A stretch of 64,000 bases of DNA, taken from positions 2,546,422 to 2,610,421 of the forward strand of contig NC_052142.2 in assembly GCF_016086655.4 (NCBI RefSeq). Direction: 5' to 3'. This stretch comes from Lepeophtheirus salmonis. Its lineage: Eukaryota; Arthropoda; Copepoda; Siphonostomatoida; Caligidae. Shown here piece by piece: positions 44,740-57,189 of this stretch. Within the stretch, counting starts at the first letter, position 1. Each line of letters opens with the position of its first letter. The notes under the pieces were generated by a model. The model was given only the letters and a program-made list of their open reading frames with translations, was not told the DNA's origin and made no database searches. The position numbers and the translations under genes are program-made.

Positions 44740-46107
44740 ATGTCTCTCTCCAGTGATTACGTATTTCTAGTTCTATAACTCTTCTATACTCTCTTTTAGA
44801 ACTATAGTAAACTTCCCTATCAGTTGCTAATTGTGTCTTTTTTACTTTTCTTGACCATTCTCCTCAAGTTACTTAACTCCTAGGTCCACTATAGTAAAGC
44901 TTTGCGTTGAAATTTCTCTTTCAAAGGCGCTACTGTTTCAAATACAATATTTAAGGAATTTATAAGGTCATAAGAGAGCATTTCAATTTCTTCCAAATTA
45001 AGTTCACTTTCCTGACCAGTTATGCCAGAATCTCTTAGAGGACTTAGTTTCTGACTATTTAACAACTTTCAAATTTCTCAAGAGTATAGACTAATTTTGT
45101 TAGTCCAATTGAAACATAAGTTATCCGTGCTTAGACATTGTAGGTTTATGAGATACTCTCCATTGTGATACAGATGGGAACATTATGCCATTTGCAAAGG
45201 TTATGTCAATTATGGATGATCTTACTCCGCCTACGAATGTTGACCTTTTCGTCTGACTACAGATATTCATTTGTTGTATAGCACACATCTTCTCGATTTG
45301 TTACCTTTTTTGTTCGTGTTATCGGACCCCCATAAATAATTATGGACATTTGTGGGAAGTGGTACATATTCCTTTACGGGGTTTTATTAGTAATTTACTC
45401 AGTGGACTTTCTTAATTGTTTTGATCCGTAAAGATTGATTCATGTTCATTGCTTCTTCTATCATTGCTCTTTCTTTGATACCACCAATACACAGAGGCAA
45501 TCCCAATTTGGTATGAAAATATGTTTCAAATTGCTCATATCTTATTTTATTTGTGGCCGGGCACTTTGCCTTTGTGTGGTCCAATTTTAAACATTAAAAG
45601 CACTGTGTCATTTGCATAACAGATATTAACTCTGTCTTTCATCCCATAACAGGTATTATAGCTGGGAGTTTCCTCCTTAGTTTTATTCTTAATTTGAGTT
45701 TTCCAGGCATAAAACTGAGGAATCTTTTTGAATGTTGAAGCTCCTCGTCATTCTCTTGCTCCAGCACGTGGGAAACATCTTTAACTTCTCCTACAATTTC
45801 TCCAAATTCCTTCATAATCTCCTTTGGATAAGGCAAATTCCGGTTTCCGTGACCCATGGAGGGTGCCTTGTATTTTTTCTCCTTTGGAAATAACAACGAA
45901 AAAAAGATTCTATTTGTGATCCATATCATGAAAGGTTAGAACGTCCTCGTTATTGGCAATCGTTTTTAGCCTTCTCAGTTGTTTTTGCAGGTTATTAAGG
46001 AATGGTTTCTCCTTGTTTGCATTTTGGCGGATGACATCTATTGTGCTATTGGAATCAAGGACCAGTGATTTACTCCTTATATTTTTTTGCACAGCTCCAT
46101 AGTCCAT
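44740..46107 (-). pseudogene. Jockey/R1-type LINE remnant
   Basis: Minus-strand LINE relic with parts in normal order. 46107-45639: ORF1 (Gag-like), two overlapping frames, KSLVLDSNSTIDVIRQNAN and SMGHGNRNLPYPKEIMKEFG. Near 45600-45550: CFxCLKLDHTKAKC, an exact CX2CX4HX4C zinc knuckle spacing with one position now a stop. The frame 45584-45399 carries KCPATNKIRYEQF onward. 45260-45110: STFVGGVRSSIIDITFANGI and WRVSHKP then SKH, the end of the endonuclease domain (IDxTF ... SDH). 45000-44750: ETVAPLKEKFQRKAL, then ELSNLRRMVKKS, the linker before the reverse transcriptase. The first part of the endonuclease and all of the RT are missing. Confidence 0.7.
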
Positions 46108-46559
46108 GGAGTGCTTGACTACTGCATGGAATATATTTATATTGTCAGGTCCAAAAGCTTTGTTATCTTTTAAAAACTTATTGATATAGTAGATTATATT
46201 TTCATATGTAAAGATAGAACAAGATTATACTTTTTTTAATCTAGAAAATCACTCCGACAGCATCCCAAAATTCCTAGACAACTATCACGAAACACACTGC
46301 GAATTGATTTCAGATTTGTAATGACTTCATTATTCAAAATATTTTTTTTTAATGTTCCTTTAATTGGTTAGATGGAGTTACACTGATTAAGTATAAGTAA
46401 ACATTGTAGTATTAAAATTAATCCATTTAACCTAGAAATCTTTTGGTGAAATCCATATACATATAGTACATTTCTTTCTCTAGGAATCACCGGGTCAGGA
46501 ACGTACACACATCAAATTCAAGAATATTTTTTTCAATTCTTTTAGGATATATTTTTATT
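46108..46559. other. no gene recognised between two LINE remnants
   Basis: AT-rich, with no protein-like frame. Confidence 0.4.
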
Positions 46560-47200
46560 TCATCAACACATGTTTTAATCTTTTATGAGGATTTCTTTCG
46601 TCATTGACTTTCTACTTCATCTCTTCTTCAGCAATCCCAAATGTATTTATATTTTCTGAAGTTAGCATACGGACAAATAAGGATCCTTTATTCATTATTT
46701 GATTGATGTCTTCCTCTAATTGCTTAACTTTTTTCTTTTTCTTATTGATAGTTTCTGAAATTATTTATTGAAGACACTTAATAGTCTGTTTCAAGGGTAT
46801 GATTGTAGGAAATTCTCAATCTATAATATAATTTTCATTCTTCAAAATAAATGAGCCAATTAGGAATCCTAAAATTTTGTTCTGGAGAGGTGAGGAAAAT
46901 TATAAATCCACCATTATACTGATAAGAAGAAGGTTCGAATCGGTATCGCGTTTTTTTAGTATAAAAACATTATCATGGAGATATCAAAGTTCGATCTATC
47001 CTTGATTCCCATTCCTCCAACAGAAAATATGATTACCATTATTTAATGCCTTTATGATGTCAACTAGATTCTATTCATGAATTAATTTTTTGAGCATAGC
47101 AGTATTCGGATTTACATAAGGTTTTTTATCAATATCAACAATGAGGTTTCCAATTTAAAAATACAAATTCACTATATCATATTTGGTTTTGCTGTCACTC
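46560..47200 (-). pseudogene. L1/Tx1-type LINE endonuclease remnant
   Basis: One minus-strand frame with several stops. From about 47140: DIDKKPYVNPNTAMLKKLIH, NLVDIIKALNNGNHIFCWRN and GNQG.IEL.YLHDNVFI, the C-terminal half of a LINE apurinic-like endonuclease (the DLVDIWR..NP....TW......RID pattern). Then QNKILGFLIGSFILKNENYI, and a Lys-rich coiled coil KKKKKVKQLEEDINQIMNK, the usual spacer between endonuclease and RT in L1/Tx1-like elements, followed by GSLFVRMLTSENINTFGIAE. It ends near 46590. A different lineage from the neighbouring 44740-46107 remnant. Confidence 0.65.
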
Positions 47201-48160
47201 ACTCTTATTGGATTATTCCATAAAAAGATTATCCTTCGAAGTGAGCTGAATCCAGTGTAGTATATTTTATAATTGGAGGGAGGCATTATGGACATGAACT
47301 TAAACAAGAGAAAGACACTTTAGATAGTAAATCTTATAAGCATGTTACGACTGGTTGTAGAGGGATAATACTTTTCATCTTAGAATGACTACTTCTCCGT
47401 TCTCTCTCTCTTCTCTGATGTTTAATGAAACTATTCTTTTCATACCCATATTTCTTTTCGGGTCATTTGCATACGGTCTATAGAATGTAGTAACCTATTG
47501 TCATTTGAATTGAGTGATCATCATTTTTATTATAACGTATCATGTTAGAAAAAATAAATGATAAAGAAACGATATAACTAGCTATTATTAACTTTAGGGG
47601 TGTTTTTTTATTTATTGTACGTGATAACCCTGAGTCAGGTGTTGATATTTTAAGAATCGATCTATTTGTCTATCTTAATGATATTATATATAAAATAATA
47701 TTTGCTAGCTTTTTGTACTTCTATAGTTTTGTCGACATTTTTACCGCCATTACCTCTATTTCTGAAAAAGACTTTTCTTGAAACGGATTAACATCATTTA
47801 TTTGTGATGACTCTATCCCTTTTTGAATCCGAGGATTGTTTTCAAGGCATTAACAAAAGTTCCAGACAATGGTGGTGAAGGGGACATCCCTGAGATGCAA
47901 TATCTCAAGAAAAATAGCCCAAGTTGCAATCGGGAATTCAATTTTAAGGAAGTCCATTGGCGGAGTAATGTTTAAGATTGGTACGATTTTTGTTTGGTAC
48001 TTGTGTTATAGTTTGTGACAATATAAAAATATGAGTATTACTGCTTATAATATTATCTAAAACTGAACTTGTTTTTTATCGGTGCAGCCAGTTTTTCTTT
48101 TTTTACTGCGTCAGATTATTTATATTATTATTGTTATACTTATACTTTATCATTATTATT
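47201..48160. other. mostly unassigned, one short coding-like patch
   Basis: Minus strand 47850-47720 reads NNPRIQKGIESSQINDVNPF then EKSFSEIEVMAVKM, protein-like but unrecognised; perhaps another retroelement fragment. Otherwise AT-rich. Confidence 0.35.
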
Positions 48161-49009
48161 AAAGTTAAGCCCTTATCAGTCTTGCAGTTCTAGTGGTTCA
48201 ACCGGTTCCGGTTCTTTCAACACTAGAATCGGAACCGACAAAGTCGAACCGAGACCGAAATATATTGCTTATCGGTCAGGGTTCTTGTGTTTTTGTTTTT
48301 ACATATTAAGAAAATACTGTATATGTAAAAATATAAATTACCTTTAATCAATAAGTCAATTTTCTAATTTCTTTTGTACAATTGCAGCATTTTCCAATGA
48401 CTTTTTACATCGCCGGGGTAATATAATTATATCTGAGTTCCAAATAGCTAAGGGCTTCTTAGGGATCTGGAAAAATGGTTTTGGGGACCAGACAGTGTAA
48501 ATAAAAGAGGGAAAGAGTAGGGTAGATTATGGATCCAGGTCAACTACTAAGCTTGTCGGGGACCTATAATATTAATATTTTTAAGCAAGGGTTTCTCATC
48601 CTTTACTATACCAAGGCCTCGCTACACTAACAAATTTTTAACCGAGGCCCCCTTTATACGAAACATGGGTACTATGTATGTGTACACTAAAAGCAATCTT
48701 CAATGTTCCGTCTTCCTTCGCCCTTCCTTAGCTTCCTCTGAGCGCCCAGTTTTGAAAACTATTGTGTTAAGGAATCCTAGTTTTTGGAATCCCTGTTGAA
48801 ACTTGGCCCACTACGCACTCTACGTATAAGGTTACTACAGTCCTGTTTGTATTAAATATTATTTCATGGGCCCGAATTTTCTAGCCTTACCCATTGTTTT
48901 CAGTTCCGGTTACCAAACTGAGTCTGTATAAAAAAGAACTGAGACCGTTAAAATTAAAAAACCGATAGAGGTACTGATAGAACGCTGAACCTGAACCGGG
49001 TACAACCTT
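48161..49009 (+). mobile_element. hAT-like non-autonomous element, copy 2
   Basis: Collinear with 26680-27494 over the full length: 'accggttccggttc' region, 'gtagggtagattatggatcc', 'gggtttctcat', 'cgaggccccctttata', and terminal 'caacctt' at 49003. The plus open frame at 48069-48347 crosses the left boundary and is not a gene. The terminal inverted repeats are weaker than in copy 1. Confidence 0.75.
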
Positions 49010-49101
49010 CCTTATTAGTATAAGTGAATCGTTTATACTCGTATTTTTCGTAATTAAATTTTATGCATTAATAAATATTCTACTTTATGGGTTATGTTTT
49101 T

Positions 49102-49365
49102 TAGCCACTGCTCTATTGTTTGGTAGAGCACATTTTCAGTCTCCATATCTTTCATGTATGGATAGCAAAATACTTTCTTTTTGTTCAAGGTATAAAAATC
49201 TATACATCTTCTTTACAATGCACTTTTACCATGAAGCGATATCGTAAACATTTGGTAGAGGCGTATATAAAAAAACCTGGGGGACTATTAAAAAAAACCG
49301 TTGATTGTTTGTTTTTTAGGTGGAGACGTCAAAGTGTTAAAACAACCATTTTATTAAAAAATTGA
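49102..49365 (+). other. candidate small exon(s), unidentified
   Basis: 49102-49190 lies between 'gttatgttttttag' and 'gtataaaa' and reads TALLFGRAHFQSPYLSCMDS then KILSFCS in one frame. A second piece (RWRRQSVKTTILLKN, stop) follows 'tttgttttttag' at 49306-49318. If spliced, the Arg codon would be split AG|G. The sites are good but the peptide is short and unrecognised, so the evidence is only the splice-site pattern. An unbroken frame from 49120 to 49365 also exists. Confidence 0.2.
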
Positions 49366-52300
49366 GATAACACTTTTGAAAAATTACATATTAATTAAAT
49401 ATTGTTATCTATTATAATTAAAAAAAATTAAGTTATGATTTTTATAAATCCCGCGATTACTCCTAATTCCATAACTTTACTATTCCAAACTTTTTTTAAA
49501 GATTTATAAATATTTTATCATTATATGGTTAAAAATTTTGAAAAGTCCAATGGTACCAACCTTGAAAAACTTGAGGGGAAAAATTAAGGTAATGGTTAAC
49601 TTTTAAAAAAATACTTGATCGATAATTCATTATGCTTTCCTATCATTTCTTTTGTTTATAATATATCACAAATCTATCATTCATCAAAAATGCTGATTTC
49701 TTTATGTTTAAAGCCTCGGAACTCAGTGTTGGATTTCACTTAGGGATCCAATATTTTATTTTTGAGCATGTCTACTATTAATGATATAATATAGCAAATT
49801 TGAATGAACCCGTTTTCTGATTCAATTATAAAACTTCAACGTCTTATTGTAACTTTTTATCCCTCCTTTGCAAATGTGGAATGTTAAATAAAACATCAAC
49901 AATACTCAAAAAATATAAACTACAAGTAAAATAAATTTTTAGCAATATTTTTTAGTTAAAAAAAATCAAAATTATTATTCAAAGAAGATGTAGATAATTT
50001 CTTTAATAATTAAATATTTTGTGATACCCACCACTAAATTAATCTAATAAATACTATCATTATTATTATTTTTAAATAACCGCCATTACCAATAGTCTGA
50101 CCGTTGTCACTTCTAAGTGAGAGCTTTTTGAAAAACAAGTAAATGTGGTTTTTTTTCAAAATATTTTTCTGATCTACTATTAATTCCTTAAATTTGTGTC
50201 GTCAAGTTTTCGAAGAGTTTCAAAATATTTTATGAATATTCTAAGCTTTAGCAAATCTTTTTTTCAACAAGTTACTTATTATAATAATATTAGAACTGTT
50301 TAACGGAAATCAATTCCAAATAATACTTGATTTATTCGAATTAAGATTTTAGATCTCTCTTGATTTGAATTACAGCCATAAAAAAGTTTATTCGACCACG
50401 AAGAAGTTAAGAGGTATTCTCAAGATTCCTTAAAATATAAAAATGAACATACCTGTAAATCTGGTTTGTTTTTTAGCTGGCCCGATAATTTGTAATTGTT
50501 AGTATAAAGAATGAATTTTAATTTTCTAAGAAGTTGTCATTATTATTTAATTACTAAATAGTGAATGTCCTTTCCTAAATAGATTTTTATATTCAAAACC
50601 TGTTTGAACGTTCGTGTGTGCTCATAAAAGACGGAGCGTAACTCTGAGGAATTGTTGCAGAGTTATCATGGTAAGTCCTTGTTCGACTCAGAGTACAATT
50701 GGGAATCGACATCAGAGTTTATATAGCAAACGTCCTTGTTTATAACCTTTTTTTCTTCCTCTTTGTCACAGCTAATTGTAGCTGATCTAATGAAAACGTC
50801 ATGAGCATTATTCTTTCATGACATTCTTCAAATTGTTACGTTTGCCATGTTGATTTTCAGTTTCTTTTTGTAACATACCCATTCCACACTGGGTTCTCAC
50901 CTTTGTTAATGAATCATGTTAGATATTTCTGTGTGAACTGATGATAAAATAGAAATAATAAATCAAATCATTTGTTTGAGTCATTCACGCCATTATCTTT
51001 ATTGTATTGCAAAAACCTTTTTTACGAAAAGAAACAGAAGTTATGATCAAAGTCAATTGTTATTAGACAATTCGTTGAAACTATGGAATTATTATTTAAT
51101 AATTGTTAAGAAGTGTTTACAGCTTAAGAAGGACCAATTCTAATTCAACCAAACAACATTCAAAATACTGATTAGGAGAAAAGAAGCTCTGATAACAAAA
51201 TATACTTTATATTTTTGTGAAACACTGAAGCTGAAACACACAATTAGCTCAAAAAAATTTCGACCAATTTTATTTATGTAAAATATTTTTTAATCGTAAA
51301 AGTATTAGATTTAGATACATGTTCTTGTTGAATTTTGTATACGAATCTAGCTTATTATCTTTTCAAACTGACATTTTATCATTTTCAGAAAATTCATTTT
51401 TGATTTTACAACATTTATTGTTATAACATAAACTGGGAAAGTAAAAATAGCCTTGATTTTTATAATTTTCTAGATAAATTCATATACGTAATCATGAACA
51501 AAGTATGATGTAATAATTATTTTATATTAAGGCACGCTTTTTACAGGATTAAAATAGAAAAAGCTTTCAAAATATATAGAAATTATAACAGTTTTCAGTA
51601 GATATCATACATTCCATACAGTGATATTAAAAAACATACTTTAATAACTATTTAATAAATAAAAAATATTTGAACCTTAATTTTGGTAATAAAAGTTAGT
51701 ATTTTTATACTTGAGCTGTTATTTTTGTTATTTCTTTAATCGAAATATTTATTTATTTTGTTATTTTTACATTTTAAAATCTTTTGCTGTGTATTTTTGT
51801 TAAATATTATTTTTACCTGTTCTTTAACTGTATGTGATAGAACGATGCTATAGATCTTAAATTTTGACTCCATATTTATTTAATTTGTAGATTATATTTG
51901 ATTAAATATATAATACTTCTAGCTCATTCAAATAATTTCATCCTTATTTCAATTTACCTTATATTAATTTTTTAGTGTATAATTTTCAAAAAATAGCTAT
52001 ATGTAGTTTCAAAATATTGTACTTATATTTTTTCTAACAACAAACTTCATTCAAATTCATATCAAGGACATAGAAAAAGCATCAGAATTGCATGTTTATT
52101 TATTTTTCATTATACAAATTAAAACCAAAAATCACTTATTAACTTCAACCTTCACTTAAAAAATAATTGAATAAAGGTAATATAAATGCAAAACAAATAC
52201 AATTTATTCTTCACGTCGACTTTAAAATCAACTTTGTTTATATTTAAAACAATTTTTAAATATTTTGCATATATATGTACAATGCTAGATTTATTGATAT

Positions 52301-52502
52301 AAAATTTTAAAAGGTGAAAATAATATCGAGAGTAAAGAGACATTTTTCGCGTATATAATCTTAAGGAATGCTACTGAAATGATGAACCGAAGAATTGACT
52401 TTGTGGTTCAGTAATGGAACAGGAATCTCATAAAAGCGAGGTATATTTTTTTGAATTCGTAGGAGAGCATAATCAAAGACCAAACTGAAACAACCCTCCC
52501 AT
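49366..52502. other. 3.1 kb AT-rich, no gene recognised
   Basis: No protein-like frame on either strand and no copies of the repeat families described here. The least structured part of the window. Confidence 0.5.
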
Positions 52503-52724
52503 ATGGCAATTCCTCCGTCAACCATGACCTTAGAATCTTTAAAAAATAATAATATTAGAAATACAATTTTGCAAAGGGCAAAATCTTTGATAGTCGCAGG
52601 GTGGATAGAAAAACTTGGAGGATCTCATGGGAAAACTTGTAAATTTATGGGCAAAACAAATATGCTGAATCCATTAATAAATTTCGAAATGAAATGGTTA
52701 CAGTATCGAATGTCCACCTCCTGA
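52503..52724 (+). other. unidentified open frame, 73 codons
   Basis: Starts MAIPPSTMTLESLKNNNIRN and continues IVAGWIEKLGGSHGKTCKFM. The mixed composition (Trp, Cys, Gly) is unlike background. Surrounding GC content is also higher to about 52960. No family recognised; perhaps a retroelement scrap. Confidence 0.25.
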
Positions 52725-53439
52725 TTAAAATTAAAGGTATTCGGGAGGTCGAAGAGAAGAACATTTTCGTAGAGTATGGATGAAGTTAGACATCTTAGAC
52801 GGGTTCATCACGACGTCGATACAGTGCTCAGATGAAAGAGAAATAGAAACTTTTCATTTTGAGCGTCCTCCTGTGACGTAGTGAAAATCGCCATAGACGC
52901 CATGACAATTTTGAGAAACATATGGAGCAGTGGGTCTGAACAGAGATGTGGATAAAAGAAAGGATAAATAAATGTAAATTTATTTTTAATTAATAATTTT
53001 TAGTTTTATTTACAAAGTCAACATAATACATATGATCTATCAGACATTTAATTCACTCTCCTTTTATCACGTCCTTACCTGTATTGAATCACACAACCTT
53101 TATTCCAAAAAGAAACAGGAAAAAGACAAGAAATCATCTGATAGTTAGCCAAATAAGTCAGTAATACCAATTCCTATTTATCTCTTAAATACAACTAAAC
53201 TACCACTGTCACATTATTTATCCACAATTTTTAAAATGAATTGCATAAATTCATAATATTAAAATCCTAAAAAGTATTTCATTCGTTACTCTATTATAAT
53301 ATTGTTCATTAATATTTTATTTTAAGCGTACCTATACATTTCTACTTGTATATGATACCCAAAATTTATTTGTAGAATGAATAAAATGGCTAATATATAT
53401 ATATACAACTATGAGGGATGAACAAGAAAATGTATTTCT
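52725..53439. other. no gene recognised
   Basis: The first 240 bases are less AT-rich and may belong with the preceding frame; the rest is AT-rich. Confidence 0.4.
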
Positions 53440-53600
53440 ATCCTTTTGGAGACAAAGAATATGTATTATAATACATTACTTCGTTTATTTATCAAAAAAT
53501 AATAAATTATAAAATAGCCATTACGTTCTTAGTAAGACGAGGGAATCTACAGCTGGCAACAAAATACATAGTGTAATTTTGTGTTGGCGAGGTAACGCCG
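53440..53600 (+). repeat. repeat family D, partial copy
   Basis: Matches the left end of the inverted-repeat element at 25221-25345 (same orientation) with many substitutions. No matching right arm was found nearby. Confidence 0.6.
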
Positions 53601-53669
53601 TATTATCCTTAGCTTTACATTATTTTCGTATTTTTTGTCATTTTATTTTTTGTTCCCCTAAGAACACAC

Positions 53670-53835
53670 AAGTTCAATAGAAATACAAGGTTATACCAGG
53701 TGTACGACTGATGTTTAACTTCCCCCATGCTTTTCAATATTGATTGGTTGCGTGTTTTGTCAAAATCTGTCTTTCTTGCCAAACAGTCGGTACGATACAT
53801 CAATTTGAAAATTCTAGCAAGCCCGATTACAAAAT
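53670..53835. mobile_element. MITE M, copy 4, truncated at right
   Basis: Left end AAGTTCAATAGAAATACAAG. The interior 'ttttgtcaaaatctgtcttt' and 'ttgaaaattctagcaagccc' match copy 2. The right inverted repeat is missing, so the copy is cut off or overwritten near 53835. The minus open frame 53615-53848 runs across it and is accidental. Confidence 0.75.
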
Positions 53836-55229
53836 TACAATATTTCACACGCCCACGACGTTTTATTTAAGAAAATAGTAAAAATCTTACAAAATAATAT
53901 ATTTTTTCATTATTGCATATACAAATAATTAATAAATAATAACATTAGATTTCATATTTATAAATTATATTATTTTTTCATCTTATTGATTCTTTTGACT
54001 ATATTTACAAAAGACAATAAATAAATAAGGTTAATTCTGCTACAAATGGTACAAAATGTTTTGCTATGTGCAAACTTATAATATTTTATTGAGTACGATT
54101 TTTCATTACTCTAAGTCCAATCCTTATACTTTTCTCTACGAGACAAGTTTACCTATTCTAATAAACTTATACTGGAATATCTGAATGTCATTACAACTCC
54201 CAAACTTATAGAATCTTTTCGTATTTACTCATTATTATTTGGATAATATTAAATAATTTCTTAATAAATTATATATAGTCATGTTCCTGATCTTTACTTT
54301 GGTTATATGTTTTAAAGAAAACTACATTTGGATTAGATATATATTTTATAGTACATTTTATTAATCAAATAAATATTTACTGAATTTGGTTCAAATTTTG
54401 CATTCATCTATGAAAAAACATTATTCATGTATAACAAATATTTACAATTTTTAACTCATTCGAGAGATTTGGTAATTTCTTCATATGAAAACATCATAGA
54501 CTTCTTCAATTGTAAATTAAAAAAACGCATTTTTCACTGTAATTATTGAGTCAATATGGAAATTTCTTAAAGTAAACATAAAGCAAGATTGAATTTATTT
54601 ATTGTAAACTCTCCTTCTACTGTATTCCTATTTAATGGAGGGTTTCGACCATTATTTCTCTTCTAATAGTCGGAAATTCAGAACTACATCCTGTGTCAAT
54701 AGCCATCGTTCTAAAGGTCGAGGACCAAACATATTCTCTTTAAAGTAAGCCTGAAACAAGTATTTTTGTTATTCAATAAATATTGAATTTAACAGAAATC
54801 GTTAGGTGCAAAGACTTAAATGATTGGTAGGAGTTCAATTAGGACGTCGAGGGACCTGTTAGGTTATCCAGAAAACATAAATTGTGGCTTATCAGAAAAT
54901 GTTAAAGTAAACTTGGAGATACTAGTCATTCGATACCTAACTATATGTAGAATCTGGAGAAAGATTTAACCATGAGTCATATATTGGAGTAATGAATACT
55001 TAACTCAAAGGAAGAAGAGTACGAGAGAGATAGAATATTGTGTATATTTATGTTTTTAATTCATTGATAGGATTATTATTTGAAACAGGACTAGATTGTA
55101 GTGAATTTATTCAATATTAATAATAATATTCTACAATACAATTAGACAAACGAAAATTTTATAAAGGTTGAATACCATTATGAATATTCCTAATCAAATA
55201 AATCATCATTATATCTCCACTATTCAACG
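53836..55229. other. AT-rich stretch without a gene
   Basis: No protein-like frame or known repeat. It may include the lost 5' part of the hAT remnant. Confidence 0.45.
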
Positions 55230-56320
55230 CACCAAAAGAATGATGAGTTGCACATCTAGAGTACAAGGGCACGCAGAAGCTGTGTCATCTCTTGCAACAA
55301 ACACAGAAATGACATCTTTAACATTGACCGGGTGAAGGCCTTGGTACCTACAAATATTCCCCTGGTCAATATCTACAATAAGGAGTTCAAAGACTCTAGA
55401 AGAAGTACTCCATGAAGACAATGTCTAGCCGCACCACCATGATCAGGACAATGGGGAAAAAAGCTGGGAGTTTATGTACTAAATCAAGAAGGAGCTGAAG
55501 GATAAGTTATTTTTCGTGTTCATTGATGAATGGAAGGACATTCTGCGTAGGCCATGTTTAGTGCTAGAAACCCCTTTGGATGGAGCACCCTCAAGAGGTT
55601 ATACTTGATTAACATGGTAAACCTGGGCACAACCAACAACTGTGATGTACAGCAAGGCATCAACTCTTTTCTGTTCGGGCTCCTTGAAAATGACCTGGAC
55701 TACGATAAGGTGTTATTGCTCGTTACAGACGGTGCTACTTAATTTGCCAAGTCCGGCCAGGGCTTGAAAATGATGTAACCAAACCTAATGCACTGTATCT
55801 TTCTCATCCACAGTCTCAACTGTATTGCAAAACTAGTGAGATACTCTTTCCCAAATGTGGACCACCTCATTGCTCAGGTAAAGAAGATCTTCATTAAGTA
55901 TGCCCGCTGCAGGTTGGATTTTGCTGCCTCTTTCAATGTTCCCACCCTCCAAACCCAGCTCTTACAAGGAAGGGAACATGGTTTGAGGCAGCCTGTTACT
56001 AATGCCAAAACTTATATACCGATAAGGAGTTTATTCAGCAAATGCCTAACAACCAAAGCAGCACCATTGAGGAGTCAAAGAAGCTTTTGATAATGCTTCT
56101 GTTGCCCAAGACCTCACGTTAATAATATTATACTTCAAGGTCTTCAAGGCGAGCATCATCAACTTCAGGACAGATTATCTTTTGTCCAGACTTTATCCAT
56201 CACTAAGAAGAGCCTGACCCAACCCAAAATTTCCCAAAGCTAAAGGAGATTCTCAAAAAGAACCCAGCATTTGAGAATATGGTTAACAATGGTTTAGTCA
56301 GGAGGGATTTAGTTTTTTTC
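55230..56320 (+). pseudogene. hAT transposase remnant (CGBP1-like)
   Basis: Plus-strand relic of a hAT-family transposase related to CGG-triplet-binding-protein-like genes. Around 55300-55400: FNIDRVKALVPTNIPLVNIY and KEFKD, the same block as the fragment at 8940-9260. 55480-55560: KDKLFFVFIDEWKDILRR, in the position of the first catalytic Asp. 55590-55740: VNLGTTNNCDVQQGINSFLF and DKVLLLVTDGAT (second catalytic Asp region). After a frame change, 55788-56090 carries HSLNCIAKLVRYSFPNVDHL and AQVKKIFIKYARCR. 56090-56290: a helical end with SLTQPKISQS and KNPAFENM. Stops and frame changes throughout; the BED finger region is poor. Confidence 0.75.
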
Positions 56321-56385
56321 CACAACGTAATTTGATCGAATGATCTCTTTTTTTGGAAAATAAATCCTTAAAATAAATATTTTTG

Positions 56386-56498
56386 AGGGACGGGGGGCTA
56401 GTCTTTTTAATTATTTTTTAAAATTGGTATATTTTATATATATATATTGATTTGGGGGGGAACTACAGTCCCTCCAGCCCCCCTCTGCGGACGTCCCT
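56386..56498. mobile_element. 113-base inverted-repeat element
   Basis: Left end GAGGGACGGGGGGCTAG, right end CCCCCCTCTGCGGACGTCCC; the left end lacks a few bases that the right has. An inner C/G-run pair also forms a stem. Same end type as the element in intron 6 (38655-38821). Confidence 0.6.
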
Positions 56499-56689
56499 TT
56501 TAGTACTCTCCGGTGTAACACCAAATGTAATAAAATAACATATTAGTTATTATCAGACCATAAATATAATATATAAACTATAATCATAAAGCTTATATAT
56601 GTTTTAAAAATAAATCATAAAACATTTGAGAAAATGTTTGACTAAGTTTGAGTTTTAAAGTAGATCGATTTTCGTTAATAAAGGACGGA

Positions 56690-56960
56690 AATACTCTCAT
56701 GTTCTCTACGAATTAGGACAAAAGAAGATATCCAAAAACGTTATCTTGAACATTGACGTTTGAATTTCGATATCATCGGGAATGACGTGATGGAAATTTA
56801 TACGTAGAAGAAAAACAAACCAAGCTAAACCTCATACGAGAGTAGAATTGACTCCTTTCTGGAGTGGAAATCTGTCCATCCATATATAAAAATGAATTCA
56901 AGGATTGCAAGTATAAAGTGATCCATTCGAGATCATATTCACATAAAAGGCTCTTAATGT
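56690..56960 (+). repeat. repeat family A, partial copy
   Basis: 'gaagaaaaacaaacc' to 'cctcatacgagagtagaattgactcctt' matches 18340-18400 ('cctcatacgggagtagagtggactc') and 7510-7555. The terminal family A block is absent. Confidence 0.6.
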
Positions 56961-57189
56961 GAAATATAAAATAAGGATTATTAATTAGGCTAATATGTTA
57001 ATTGATAATTAGGTTCTAATACAATTTGAAGTTATGACCTCAAAACTTAAATAGATCACCATTTGTAATTTAGATTCCTTTTATTTTGACTACATCTTAG
57101 ATTGTTGTCTTGGTAATAGGACATTCTTTCACCAATAAGGTGGATAAAGGACTTAGAACCTCTTTTTTCCAGTAATTATTTCCGGACAA

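Noticed and set aside
48069..48347. 92-codon plus-strand frame
   Set aside because: Crosses the boundary of the hAT-like element and the matching region of the other copy is not open, so it is not conserved coding.
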